Assembly: GCA_029880285.1 (NCBI GenBank)
Contig: JAOUOS010000026.1
Span: 1-44,242 of the forward strand
Origin: Spirochaetia bacterium
GTDB taxonomy: Bacteria > Spirochaetota > Leptospiria > Turneriellales > JAOUOS01
Direction: 5' to 3'
Length of the DNA stretch: 44,242 nt
The translations under genes were made by a program, and so were the position numbers. The notes beneath the pieces are model-generated. The model had not been told where the DNA came from, did no database searches, and saw only the letters and a program-made list of their open reading frames with translations. The first letter of the stretch is position 1; each line of letters begins with the position of its first letter. Positions 19,036-28,219 of this stretch are shown in pieces.

Positions 19036-20277
19036 TTAGCTAATTTCTATTATTGAAACTTCAGGCGGACAATTTAAGCGTATGGGAAGCCAATGGCCCA
19101 ACCCCTGATTTACATATAAATGTGTGCCGTTTTCATAGTATAGGCCTCTGTAATACTTGTAAAAACTGTTACCAAAAGAAAGTACCGAATCTCTTTCTTT
19201 TGAAAAAGAAACCTGACCGCCATGCGTATGACCGGCTAATACTAAATCTATATTTTCATTTTTTAAAAAGGCGAACTCATCGGGATGATGATTTAAAAGT
19301 ATAGAAGGATATTCTATATTAATATCTTTTACGGCTTCATTAAAAAAAAATTTTGCCAAGAGCATTCTTTTTTCACGACTTCGTCTCCCTTCGATAGGAT
19401 AGTCTAAACCTATTAGGTTAATACTTCCATTCCCCCGATTTAAAATATTATTTTTATTTCTAATAACATTTATACCGGCTTTGGTTAACCCAGTTTCTAT
19501 TAAAGTAGGATCGACAAAAAAATCATGATTGCCTAAGATTGCTGTCATGCCATATTTAAATTTATCTTTTAACTGATAAAAGAATTTTTGTGCCAAGGGA
19601 ATATGCGAAATACTGTCTATAATGTCTCCGGTTATTATCAGCATATCAGACTCTACAGATTCAATTGCCTTTACGGCATTATTTAAGTAGTTTTCATTTA
19701 TTATATTTCCGATATGTATATCCGTTATATGGGTAAATTTAAATCCTTTTAAATCATCATGTAAGTTATTTATTTTTACCTGTTGGCGTGTAACATGAAA
19801 TTCTTCTTTATTTTTTAACATTAAACCGTAAGACCCTAGTGTAACCGAAAGCGGTAATGTGTCTATCGCGGTATCGGATAATTTATTTAAAAAATCTTTT
19901 CTTGAAATATATTTCTTATAAAATATTTTTTCATTTGTTTTATTTTGATAAAAATATTTTTCAAGATATAAAATTGCTTTTTTTAAAAACATGAAAATTA
20001 AATAAACAGGAAACATAAAAATAAAACTGTACTGCCATGCTAAAACAAAATAATGAAGAGGTCTAAAATAAAAATATGAAAAAGTATGCCAAAATGTTCT
20101 GCCTGAAAACATATAAAGTAAAAAATAAATTTCGGTGAAAATTACTAGAAACCAATATATTCTAGTGAAAGCTTTGTACCAGTTTTCATGATAAAATTTT
20201 GAGCGAATTCTTCTGAATATTACATATTGAAAGAAAAAAGTATATGATATAATAAATATTTTTAAAAAAAGGAACAT
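19036..20277 (-). CDS. Membrane-anchored metallophosphoesterase
   Basis: 413 residues. Four hydrophobic segments in the first about 130 residues, then a calcineurin-type phosphoesterase domain with the metal-binding series ITDIHIG (DxH), ITGDIID (GD), LGNHDF (GNHD), LNHHPD (H) and LAGHTHGG (GHxH). This is the YkuE/YaeI-like arrangement, some members of which act on lipid A precursors (LpxG type); the substrate here is not determinable. It is convergent with mnmE with a one-base gap, and no independent terminator fits between. Upstream of the start (20278-20398) I see only AT-rich sequence. Confidence 0.87.
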   Translation of the reverse strand: MFLFLKIFIISYTFFFQYVIFRRIRSKFYHENWYKAFTRIYWFLVIFTEIYFLLYMFSGRTFWHTFSYFYFRPLHYFVLAWQYSFIFMFPVYLIFMFLKKAILYLEKYFYQNKTNEKIFYKKYISRKDFLNKLSDTAIDTLPLSVTLGSYGLMLKNKEEFHVTRQQVKINNLHDDLKGFKFTHITDIHIGNIINENYLNNAVKAIESVESDMLIITGDIIDSISHIPLAQKFFYQLKDKFKYGMTAILGNHDFFVDPTLIETGLTKAGINVIRNKNNILNRGNGSINLIGLDYPIEGRRSREKRMLLAKFFFNEAVKDINIEYPSILLNHHPDEFAFLKNENIDLVLAGHTHGGQVSFSKERDSVLSFGNSFYKYYRGLYYENGTHLYVNQGLGHWLPIRLNCPPEVSIIEIS

Positions 20278-20398
20278 TAATTGTCTAAGATTAGCTTACA
20301 ATATTTTTTGCATTTACTATTATTTATAAGTATATAAAATTATGTTAAAATGGAACAATTTTTGTGTTTGTTTTTTTAGGCGAAATAATAATAAATAC

Positions 20399-20429
20399 TT
20401 GACAAACTGAATTAATTTTAATTCATAAT
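20399..20429 (+). promoter_or_regulatory. Promoter for the thioesterase gene
   Basis: TTGACA (20399-20404) is a perfect -35 box. CATAAT (20424-20429) is the best -10 box, 19 bases away, which is a long spacer. The -10 box ends 4 bases before the ATG, so the message may be leaderless or nearly so. Confidence 0.45.
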
Positions 20430-20433
20430 CGGT

Positions 20434-20856
20434 ATGAAAGTGCTAAGAAAACAAAAAGATTTAAGTTTTGGCACAAGTCCCCATAATGAACAGGGTTTAA
20501 AACTGCATCTTGAATTCGATGAAGACACTAAAACCGCTTATGGCGAAATAATACTTCCAGAATGGTATCAGGGACATAAAGCCGATAAAGTTCATCCGGG
20601 GATAATAAGTCTCATGCTTGATGAAGTTATGATGAAAATCAATCAATCTATGAATCTTGAAGTAAATACAGGTGAAGTTACAGTTAGGTATTTACAGCAG
20701 GCAAAAACAAATGAATCTCTTTACTTAAGGGGATACTTTGTTAAAAAAAATAAAAAAATAATAGAAAATAGAGCAGAACTAGAAAATGATATAGGTAAAA
20801 TAATTGCCCGCGCGAAAGGTAAATATATCGAAATTGATCCGCTTGACGAAGCATGA
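20434..20856 (+). CDS. Hotdog-fold thioesterase (PaaI-like)
   Basis: 140 residues. The pattern fits the acyl-CoA thioesterase hotdog fold: strand [20 protein letters not shown], the central helix with [13 protein letters not shown] (Asp/Glu at the usual catalytic position), and the strand [20 protein letters not shown]. These enzymes hydrolyse acyl-CoA or acyl-ACP thioesters; chain length and pathway are unknown. It stands alone between the divergent phosphoesterase and a tRNA gene. ATG 20434 is supported by the close promoter and by the family-like N-terminus. Confidence 0.78.
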   Translation: MKVLRKQKDLSFGTSPHNEQGLKLHLEFDEDTKTAYGEIILPEWYQGHKADKVHPGIISLMLDEVMMKINQSMNLEVNTGEVTVRYLQQAKTNESLYLRGYFVKKNKKIIENRAELENDIGKIIARAKGKYIEIDPLDEA

Positions 20857-20888
20857 TTTTGAATTCAACTTATAATCGAACATAAAAA

Positions 20889-20972
20889 GCCGAAGTGGTG
20901 AAACTGGTAGACGCGCTGGACTCAAAATCCAGTGGGGGCAACCCCGTGCCGGTTCGATTCCGGCCTTCGGTA
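20889..20972 (+). tRNA. tRNA-Leu (CAA)
   Basis: The acceptor stem GCCGAAG pairs with CTTCGGT (one G-T). The anticodon arm CTGGA-CTCAAAA-TCCAG gives anticodon CAA. A long variable arm (GGGGGCAACCCCG) and GGTTCGATTCC T-arm are present, as expected for a class II tRNA. No encoded CCA. A TATAAT at 20871-20876 may be its own -10 box. It ends 7 bases before the convergent CHAT gene. Confidence 0.95.
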
Positions 20973-20979
20973 AATTAAT

Positions 20980-22917
20980 TTAAAATTTAATAGCGGCTTC
21001 GGCATTTTTATTTTTCGAAGATACAACTTCAGATTTATAGACCAGCTTATATTGATTATCAAGTTTGTTTTTTCCGGCTAATAATTCAATATCCATAAAA
21101 GGTGATAAATCTAAAAATATTCGTTTTATAGGATTATAAAAAACAAGTTTCCCTATTATATCAGAGGTTTTTTTAATTATTTCTTCTTCTATAGATAAAT
21201 TATGTTGAGTAGGCAGGACAATTTCTCTTATTTTATGGCTATCTAAAATTCCCGCGAGAGAAAGTTGCCTGCTTCCTGGTTCTATAATTTTGTAAAATCC
21301 GTAATTTTTCAAAAACTCAAGGTCTATTAGAAGAGTTTCAATAAAAAATTGAATGGTTATTTTATAACTTTCAAGAAGTTCTAAGTTAATAGATTTTTTT
21401 GTTTCGAGAATAAGTTCTTCGATTTCAGCTATTTTGTATAAATTTTCATGTTGAATAAAAAAGGTTTCTGATAATTTGCTAATAATGGGATGAATTTTCA
21501 TCGTTTTCATGTTTTTAAGCGCGTGAAAAACATTATCAAGCGTTATTTTAAGATTAGGATAAGCAAAATTTAGTTTTCTTGTGAGTTTTAAGTATCTAAA
21601 ATTTGCGAGAACTAAAGCAGAAAGAAAGAAAATTATATTAGAAGAACATTCAAAAAGAATATTTAATAATTCTTTTGTTGGTTTTCTTTCTCTTTCATTT
21701 TTTAAGAATATTGAGTATGACATAGCAATAGGAAAAGGATACTGATGAATAACCATATCACTATCCAGCATATTTTGTGTAATATCAGGAATTTTGGGTT
21801 CAGCCTGAAAAATGATAGAAGAGGGATTGCCCATTAAAAGATAACTTGCCCAGGTTAAATCATTAGTGTCAAGTTTATCCCATATGTATTTTCTTGAAGT
21901 TTGAAGAGCTTTGCCTATAGCCGCGCCGTTTAAAATTTCATCATAAAATTTTAAAGTAAATTCAAGAGTTGGTTTATTGTCAGGTACCTCCCATATTGTT
22001 CCCACATAATTAGTTTTGCCGCTTTTTAAAAAAGAACTGGCAAAATTTGAATACCAGTCTTTACCTTCATTGTCACGGGTTACATCAATGCCGCTTATAC
22101 AGGAGTTTGAAAAAATAAGAACCGGGGCCGTGGCAGTTTTTTGTATCTCACGGGCACGAATAATTTTATTACCATATAAAATCCATCCGTTTTCAGCGGG
22201 AGAGCTTGAATAATGCAAGTGTCCGCTGTAATGAATAATATCTTTATTAACGATCTTATTTAAAAGCGCGAGTTTATTTATGCTGCTGCCGCCTACAAGT
22301 TCGATATTTAATTTTTTTTCAGGGAAGTTAGAGGTTAATCTTTCATACAAAAATTCACCTTCAGCTCTTGCCCATTCTAAATCTTCGGTAGGGTCAGCGA
22401 TGATAAGCATATTTATAATTTCTTTAGCAGAAATTTCTTCAAAAGAGGAATGCTGTCCCTTTATGCTTTTTCCTACGTAAAATTTTTCCCATAAATATGA
22501 CTGTCCATCATGTAAAATTTCAAGAGGAATTGAAGATAGTTTAGAATCAATATGAAAAAAAAGGTAAGCATATTCAAGGCTTTTTATAAAACTTTGAAGA
22601 GGTTCAGGTAAAAATTGTCGAAAAAAAGTTTCACCAATTTCTCTTATTTTTTTATTTAAATTTAAATGCTGAAAAACTATTGCTTGCTTTTCAGTGTTTT
22701 CATCAGGTAAAGAAAACAGAGATTTAGAGATTTTTACTACTCTGTGCAGTTCTTCTAAAAATTCTTCAATTAAATCATCATCAACAACCGACTGCATTCC
22801 ATGAGAACCCTCAAAAAAAGGATTGTCAATTGTTTTATCTTTTATAATATTAAAGACATTTGTATTGCCTACTCGGTCAATAATTATTGTGCATGAAGTC
22901 TCTTTTGAAATGCTCAT
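20980..22917 (-). CDS. CHAT-domain (caspase-like) protein with uncharacterised helical C-terminus
   Basis: 645 residues, no signal peptide. Residues about 100-370 form a CHAT domain: SSIPLEILHDG, the histidine motif IIHYSGHLHYS (catalytic His most likely 233), the cysteine motif IFSNSCISG (Cys273), and YVGTIWEVPDN. Both dyad residues are present, so it may be an active cysteine protease. Residues about 390-645 are helical and start with YPFPIAMSYSIFL..ERERKPTKELLNILFE, a pattern I associate with bacterial signalling proteins but cannot name. No TPR repeats and no gasdermin-, Csx- or ATPase-like partner sits next to it. The upstream terminator at 22959 suggests its own promoter. Substrate unknown. 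Confidence 0.8.
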   Translation of the reverse strand: MSISKETSCTIIIDRVGNTNVFNIIKDKTIDNPFFEGSHGMQSVVDDDLIEEFLEELHRVVKISKSLFSLPDENTEKQAIVFQHLNLNKKIREIGETFFRQFLPEPLQSFIKSLEYAYLFFHIDSKLSSIPLEILHDGQSYLWEKFYVGKSIKGQHSSFEEISAKEIINMLIIADPTEDLEWARAEGEFLYERLTSNFPEKKLNIELVGGSSINKLALLNKIVNKDIIHYSGHLHYSSSPAENGWILYGNKIIRAREIQKTATAPVLIFSNSCISGIDVTRDNEGKDWYSNFASSFLKSGKTNYVGTIWEVPDNKPTLEFTLKFYDEILNGAAIGKALQTSRKYIWDKLDTNDLTWASYLLMGNPSSIIFQAEPKIPDITQNMLDSDMVIHQYPFPIAMSYSIFLKNERERKPTKELLNILFECSSNIIFFLSALVLANFRYLKLTRKLNFAYPNLKITLDNVFHALKNMKTMKIHPIISKLSETFFIQHENLYKIAEIEELILETKKSINLELLESYKITIQFFIETLLIDLEFLKNYGFYKIIEPGSRQLSLAGILDSHKIREIVLPTQHNLSIEEEIIKKTSDIIGKLVFYNPIKRIFLDLSPFMDIELLAGKNKLDNQYKLVYKSEVVSSKNKNAEAAIKF

Positions 22918-22958
22918 AATATAATTCTTACTTTATAAGAATGTAAACGTAAAAAATG

Positions 22959-22992
22959 AAATTAGTATACAAAAAAAATTGTATACTAATTT
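22959..22992 (-). terminator. Bidirectional hairpin terminator after the acyl-CoA ligase gene
   Basis: AAATTAGTATACAA and TTGTATACTAATTT are perfect 14-base arms around six A. T-rich sequence follows on both strands. It lies just downstream of the ligase stop and upstream of the CHAT start on the - strand, so it should separate the two transcripts. Confidence 0.65.
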
Positions 22993-23018
22993 TTTATATT
23001 TTCATTTTTATATAAAGT

Positions 23019-24920
23019 CTATTTATACATATCGGCAATTAAGTTAGCATAAATATCTGCAACAACATGTCTTTTTACACTTAATTTGTTTGTTAACTCA
23101 ACGCCTTTTTCAAATGGCTTAGCTATTAAACGAAAGCTTGATATCTGCTCAAAATGTTTAAAACCATTATGCGGATTTATAAGCTTTTTTATTTCTGCTT
23201 TTAAAAGTGAGTTCACCTGAGAATCAGATATCCAGTCTTTTATGCCAGTACCGGTTAATTTATTGGTTTTAGCAAAAGAGGCCAATTCATCAGCATTGGG
23301 AACAATTAAAGCGCCAATTGTTTTTTTATCCTGCCCCACAACCATTACCTGATCAATATACGCACTCTCTTTTAATTTTTCTTCTATGGGAGTAGGTTCA
23401 ATATTTTCACCGCCAATTAAAACAATTGTGTCTTTTGTACGCCCTACAATACTAAGAAGACCGTCATGGGTAATCGTAACAAGATCTCCTGTGTTAAACC
23501 ATCCATTTTTCAACAGTTCATTTGTTTTTTTAGGATTTTTGTAATAGCCCTGCATTACTTGCGGGCCTTTTACCCAAAGAGTTCCTTTCGCACCGGGAAT
23601 TTTTGTAACGTCTTTATCGTCGGCATCAATAAGTTTTGTTTGAGTATGGGGTATAGCAGCCCCTATTGTGCCTATCACTACTTTATTTTTTTCTCTTACG
23701 GCTAAAACAGGCGATGTTTCAGTTAATCCATAGCCTTCTAAAATATTTATACCAATAGCGCCAAAAAAATCATCAATATATCCGGGAAGCGCGCCGCCGC
23801 CAGATATAGAGCCTTTTAACTTGCCGCCGGTTGCCGCTCTTATTTTCTTAAATACAAGAATATCACCTAAGGCTCTTAAAGGCGCCAAAATTATTAATAA
23901 TATCCCAGCGATTGTTTTTAAGGCAATATCTGAAACAATATTTCTTTTTTTGGCCAGTTTTTCTTGATTTACAAGCCTCTTTTTGTTTTTAAAATATGCG
24001 ACTCCAATTCCTCTAAAAACATTAAATATGCCTTCTTTACCGCCCTTTTTAATGCCAGCGATAATTTTATTGTATACGCCTTCCCATATACGGGGTACCG
24101 CGGGAACAAACGTAGGCTTAAATGTTTTCATATCTTCGCCTATATTTTTTATGTCTGTATACATTAAAGACATGCCCTTTGAAAAAAACAAATATTCTCC
24201 TGTTCTGCCAAAAATATGCCAAGGCGGCAGTAAAGATAACGCTTTTTCACCGGGCTTTAGACCAACAATATCAGGAACTATATTTAACTGTGAAGCAAAA
24301 TTCCCCTGACTGAGCATTACTCCTTTAGGGTCGCCGGTAGTACCAGATGTATAAATTATAGCGGCAGTATTATCTGGTTTTATTTTTTCTTGTCTTTTCT
24401 CAATTTCTTTTAGTTCTTTACCTTTTTTATCTATAATTTGCTGACCTTTTTTTATGACTTCATCTAAAGTAATTGCTTTGGGAACTTTTTTACCTTTTGG
24501 GATGTTATTATCAAGAATAATGTATCTTTTTACTTTATATTTTGCTTTTTTTAGTCCGCCTTCTATTTTCAAAGCTTCATCAGCGCTAATTACTAAAACT
24601 GTCTGCGAACCAGAGTGTTTTAGTATAAACGCAATTTCATCGGCTGTTGAATCGGTACCTCTGGGCACATCTACAGCGCCAATCATTTGAATAGCGAAAT
24701 TACTTAAACTCCATTCATGCGAAACATCGGCAATTAATCCCACATGTTCGCCGAATTTTATGCCTATAGATACCAAACCTGTTGAAAAAGCGTTTAATTT
24801 TTTTTCAAAGTCGCGGTATGTTAGTTCTTGAAAACCTTTGCCCGATCTAAATCTAAAAGCCATTCTATCGGGATATTTTTGCATTGCCTCTTTTAATATT
24901 TCTACTAATGTATTTCTCAT
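23019..24920 (-). CDS. Long-chain acyl-CoA ligase (AMP-forming)
   Basis: 633 residues of the adenylate-forming superfamily. The P-loop is IYTSGTTGDPKG (residues 189-200), followed by GYGLTETSP (A5), GWFNTGD (A7) and the hinge and motif VGRTKDTIVLIGGENIEP (A8). The C-terminal lysine region KLSVKRHVV is present. A hydrophobic helix near residue 340 (AGILLIILAPLRAL) suggests peripheral membrane contact, as in the long FAA1/FadD15 group. It activates fatty acids to acyl-CoA through an acyl-adenylate. AGGAG lies 7 bases upstream of the ATG, and a good promoter precedes it. Confidence 0.92.
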   Translation of the reverse strand: MRNTLVEILKEAMQKYPDRMAFRFRSGKGFQELTYRDFEKKLNAFSTGLVSIGIKFGEHVGLIADVSHEWSLSNFAIQMIGAVDVPRGTDSTADEIAFILKHSGSQTVLVISADEALKIEGGLKKAKYKVKRYIILDNNIPKGKKVPKAITLDEVIKKGQQIIDKKGKELKEIEKRQEKIKPDNTAAIIYTSGTTGDPKGVMLSQGNFASQLNIVPDIVGLKPGEKALSLLPPWHIFGRTGEYLFFSKGMSLMYTDIKNIGEDMKTFKPTFVPAVPRIWEGVYNKIIAGIKKGGKEGIFNVFRGIGVAYFKNKKRLVNQEKLAKKRNIVSDIALKTIAGILLIILAPLRALGDILVFKKIRAATGGKLKGSISGGGALPGYIDDFFGAIGINILEGYGLTETSPVLAVREKNKVVIGTIGAAIPHTQTKLIDADDKDVTKIPGAKGTLWVKGPQVMQGYYKNPKKTNELLKNGWFNTGDLVTITHDGLLSIVGRTKDTIVLIGGENIEPTPIEEKLKESAYIDQVMVVGQDKKTIGALIVPNADELASFAKTNKLTGTGIKDWISDSQVNSLLKAEIKKLINPHNGFKHFEQISSFRLIAKPFEKGVELTNKLSVKRHVVADIYANLIADMYK

Positions 24921-24970
24921 ATTATATCTCCTTTTTTATAAACAGTAGGTTTCTAATTACTATTTATTTT

Positions 24971-24999
24971 ATAATATGTAATTTTAATAAAAATTTCAA
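24971..24999 (-). promoter_or_regulatory. Promoter of the acyl-CoA ligase gene
   Basis: Read on the - strand, TTGAAA (24999-24994) and TATTAT (24976-24971) have a 17-base spacer. The expected transcript start is near 24964, giving a leader of about 44 bases that includes the AGGAG site. Confidence 0.5.
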
Positions 25000-25131
25000 C
25001 AGATTTTAATAAATTAAAAATATTTTAAAACCATATGAAAAACTTTATTAGAGTATAATTAAAAATAGGTTTATTTAAGGTCAAGAAAAAAATACTTGCT
25101 TATATAGAATCATTTGTTTTTCATGTTTGGT

Positions 25132-25713
25132 ATGAATGCTTATTTTCCTATATTTATAAATTTAAAGAATAAAAATGTGTTAATAGCTGGCGGCGGCAGG
25201 GTTGCGTACCAAAAAATTAAAAATCTTTTGCCTTTTGATGCCGCAATTACAGTTATATCACCTGAATTTACGGACGAATTAATACAATTGGCCGTAAAAG
25301 AAAAGAAAGTTAAACTTCAAAAAGGAAAAGTAGAAGACATTGATTTTAAAGATTTTGATTTAATTATAAGCGCCGTAAATAATAAAAAAATAAACGCGTC
25401 ATGCGTAAAAAAAGGAAGAAAATTAAAAATTTGGGTAAACAGTGTTGATGATCCCGAAAATTGTGATTTTATAACGGCTTCTGTCATAAAAAGAAAAAAT
25501 GTAGTCATTGCCGTATCATCCGGCGGATTTTTACCCGGCCTTTCAAAAATACTTCGAAAAATAATAGACGCGTATTTACCTGAAAATCATTTTCAGTACT
25601 TTACAAAGATTTTTCAGCTGAGAAGTAAACTGAAAAAGAAGATAAAAAACCAAAGAGAAAGAGAAGAGACTTTAAAAGAAATTGTAAAAGATATAGAAAG
25701 ACGGTACTTTTAA
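25132..25713 (+). CDS. Precorrin-2 dehydrogenase / siroheme synthase N-terminal domain
   Basis: About 193 residues from ATG 25132 (MNAYFPIFINL); earlier in-frame TTG 25114 and ATG 25123 would only add six or three residues. The NAD-binding motif VLIAGGGRVAYQKIKNLL, then LIISAVNN, and SVDDPENCDFITASVIKR match Met8/CysG-N, which oxidises precorrin-2 to sirohydrochlorin and inserts iron to give siroheme. No uroporphyrinogen methyltransferase domain is fused and none lies nearby. Siroheme would serve a sulfite or nitrite reductase or the alternative heme pathway, not seen in this window. Confidence 0.88.
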   Translation: MNAYFPIFINLKNKNVLIAGGGRVAYQKIKNLLPFDAAITVISPEFTDELIQLAVKEKKVKLQKGKVEDIDFKDFDLIISAVNNKKINASCVKKGRKLKIWVNSVDDPENCDFITASVIKRKNVVIAVSSGGFLPGLSKILRKIIDAYLPENHFQYFTKIFQLRSKLKKKIKNQREREETLKEIVKDIERRYF

Positions 25714-25715
25714 GG

Positions 25716-25734
25716 TTTGATTTTGTAAATCAAA
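25716..25734 (+). terminator. Small hairpin after the siroheme gene
   Basis: TTTGATTT and AAATCAAA pair around a TGT loop, two bases after the stop. The stem is AT-only and no T run follows, so it is a weak terminator candidate. Confidence 0.3.
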
Positions 25735-25785
25735 TATCAGAAGAAAACGAAATTATAGAGAGAATAGACAGGATTTACATGAATT

Positions 25786-27087
25786 TCAGGATTTTTTAAG
25801 TTCAACCGTATACGTGGGAAAAGGAATACTTATTTTTGCTTTGTTTAGGCCGTTATAGATTTTTTGGACGGCTTCGAGCTGTTTGTCATATTGATCGTTA
25901 TAGTGACCCACAAAAAATTTAGCTTCAAAATTTAAAGAGAAATCGGCCATTTCTAAAAATTCTACAACAGGCGGAGGATCTTCAAGAGTATTTTCTATTT
26001 TACTAATAACATTTAATACTATTTTTTTAGCCTTTTCTATGTTACTGCCATAACTGATAGAGAAGGGAACAACAACCCGAATTTTTGCATCGGGCATGCG
26101 GTAGTTTTTAAACTCTTTATTCATTAAGCCATTGTTAGGAATAATAATAATTTCATTATTAAAGGTTCTAAGTTTTGTGGTTCTAAGACCTATTTCATGG
26201 ATATATCCAAACCCTATTCCCGGAATATCTACTTTGTCACCAACAGCGCAGGCTTTCTCAAAAATTAAAAAAATCCCGGCCACAAAATTGCTTAGAGAAT
26301 CTTTTACGGCAAACCCCAGAGCGAAAGTAAAAGCTCCCAATGAGGCTATTATAGGGGTAATATCTAACCCTAAAGAAGAAAGAGCTAATAAAATGCCCAT
26401 TGAAATAATGCCTGCTTTTAATAAACCCAAAAAGATGGGAAGAAGCTGGGCATCTAATTTTAATTCGGTTTGCTTTGAAATTTTATAAGAATAAACTGTA
26501 GAAATCGCAGAAACTACGCGCTGTATCAACAAAGCGCCGGTAAAAATTAATATTGCCTTAGTTGAATTTCTTAAAAAAATTAAAGGTTCATTTAAATAAG
26601 CTTCAAGAAGAATTATAGATACTTGAATACCAATTAAAATAAAAAAAGGTGAAATAATATTAGCGATATTAGAAAAAATTTCTTTATCTTCTTCTTTTTT
26701 TATTATCCGTTTATAAAGATTAAATATATAGCGTGATATAATGAATTTTGAAATTATACCTAAAAAATAAAAAAATATAATTAAAAATATAGAAAGTAAA
26801 ATGGTAATAACAAAAGGATGTGCTATTTCGCTTAAAAACGATTTATCCATACTTTGTTTTATGTTTGTTACCAGTGAATTTAAAAAATAATCTAATAATG
26901 AAGAATATCGAGTTACGGCAGAAACTTGATTTGAAGGAATTTCTTCGGCGAAAAGAGGAGTGTTAAAAATAAAATTTTGAACAAAATAAAAACCAAAAAA
27001 ATATATATTAAACTTGAAAATTTGCTTTATTAATGCGGTTTTATTCTTTTTGAATTTAATTATTAAATGATTAAGCATGTTTATCAT
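25786..27087 (-). CDS. MscS-family mechanosensitive ion channel
   Basis: 433 residues. A signal-like hydrophobic segment (about 25-47, ending LFAEE) is followed by about five membrane helices. The pore helix region (GAFTFALGFAVKDSLSNFVAGIFLIFE) shows the Gly/Ala-rich TM3 of MscS, followed by the beta domain (AVGDKVDIPGIGFGYIHEIGLRTT) and NEIIIIPNNGLMNKEFKNY. It releases solutes on osmotic downshock. It may start at Met1 (27087) or Met4 (27078). The gene is divergent from the fumarase genes across 182 bases in which I see no firm promoter. Confidence 0.92.
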   Translation of the reverse strand: MINMLNHLIIKFKKNKTALIKQIFKFNIYFFGFYFVQNFIFNTPLFAEEIPSNQVSAVTRYSSLLDYFLNSLVTNIKQSMDKSFLSEIAHPFVITILLSIFLIIFFYFLGIISKFIISRYIFNLYKRIIKKEEDKEIFSNIANIISPFFILIGIQVSIILLEAYLNEPLIFLRNSTKAILIFTGALLIQRVVSAISTVYSYKISKQTELKLDAQLLPIFLGLLKAGIISMGILLALSSLGLDITPIIASLGAFTFALGFAVKDSLSNFVAGIFLIFEKACAVGDKVDIPGIGFGYIHEIGLRTTKLRTFNNEIIIIPNNGLMNKEFKNYRMPDAKIRVVVPFSISYGSNIEKAKKIVLNVISKIENTLEDPPPVVEFLEMADFSLNFEAKFFVGHYNDQYDKQLEAVQKIYNGLNKAKISIPFPTYTVELKKS

Positions 27088-27269
27088 GAGTTACTTTACT
27101 TTCGACATAAGTATAAATATGTTTTAGCTGATTACCTCTTTTTAAATTAAATAAAAAACCAAAGTATTGTTTATAAAATTTTCTTGCCGTATCAAACTAA
27201 AAAAAAAATCTAAATTATTAAAAAGATGCATAATAGCATTTACTAATAACAAACTAAAAGGAATCAATT

Positions 27270-28184
27270 ATGCTTGAAAATGAAAAAAGGTTTAATAAAA
27301 TAGAAGGCGAAGTTCCTGAAAATAGAATTAATCTTTTTGTTAACTTAATTAAAGAGGCGTCGTCAAATTTGCCCGGCGATGTTGTAAAAGCAATTAAGGC
27401 GCAAAAAGAAAAAGAAGAAGAAGGTTCGCAGGCCAAACGTGCTTTAGGTATTATAATTGAAAATTTTAATCTGGCCTATGAGAAAAAGACTCCCATCTGC
27501 CAAGACACGGGAACTGTTATATTTCATATTCACTATCCCATTGGAATGAGCGTATTAAAGCTTAAAGAAGAGCTTACTTTAGCGGTTCAAGAAGCTACAA
27601 AAAAAGGATATCTAAGACCAAACGCTGTCGATTCAATTTCTGGCAAAAATTCAGGGGATAACTGTGGTTTTGGCTCACCTTCTTTTTATGCTGATGAATG
27701 GGAAAAAGATATTCTAGAAATAAAAATTATGTTAAAAGGCGGCGGATGCGAGAACGTGGGAGCGCAGTATACTCTACCCGACACAAAATTAGAAGCCGGC
27801 AGAGATATAAAAGGCGTTAAAAAAGTAATTTTAGATGCCGTGGTAAAAGCTCAGGGTAAGGGATGCGCACCGGGTATTATAGGTGTGGGTATTGGCGGTG
27901 ACAGGGTAAGCGGGGCCTTAGCGGCAAAAAATCAGATTTTTCGATATCTTGAAGATGAAAATTTAGATAATGAATTGGCTCAAATTGAAAAAGAGCTGTA
28001 TGAAAAATCAAACCAGCTGGGTATAGGCCCTATGGGTTTTGGGGGCAAGACAACCGTTCTTGGCGTAAAATGCGCAAAACTTCATAGAGTTCCCGCCAGT
28101 TTTTTTGTGAGTATATCTTATATGTGCTGGGCAGCCAGAAGAAAAACACTAGAAATAAAAAACAATCAATTTACAATTAAATAA
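27270..28184 (+). CDS. Class I fumarate hydratase, alpha subunit
   Basis: 304 residues of the iron-sulfur fumarase / L-tartrate dehydratase alpha family. The expected cluster cysteines occur in TPICQDTG, KGCAPGIIG and VKCAKLHRVPASFF, with GGCENVGAQYTLPD between. It interconverts fumarate and malate with the beta subunit encoded next. Two-gene class I fumarases are common in anaerobes and thermophiles; tartrate dehydratase is the alternative, and position alone cannot separate them. AAGG lies 8 bases before ATG 27270. Confidence 0.92.
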   Translation: MLENEKRFNKIEGEVPENRINLFVNLIKEASSNLPGDVVKAIKAQKEKEEEGSQAKRALGIIIENFNLAYEKKTPICQDTGTVIFHIHYPIGMSVLKLKEELTLAVQEATKKGYLRPNAVDSISGKNSGDNCGFGSPSFYADEWEKDILEIKIMLKGGGCENVGAQYTLPDTKLEAGRDIKGVKKVILDAVVKAQGKGCAPGIIGVGIGGDRVSGALAAKNQIFRYLEDENLDNELAQIEKELYEKSNQLGIGPMGFGGKTTVLGVKCAKLHRVPASFFVSISYMCWAARRKTLEIKNNQFTIK

Positions 28185-28219
28185 AGGAATGTATGAGTGA
28201 ATTTTTTACAGGAGAATGT

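Noticed and set aside
25765..25800. Two CAGGATTT words near the mscS 3' end, like a common intergenic repeat
   Set aside because: Only two short words, partly inside the mscS coding end; no further copies seen in the window.
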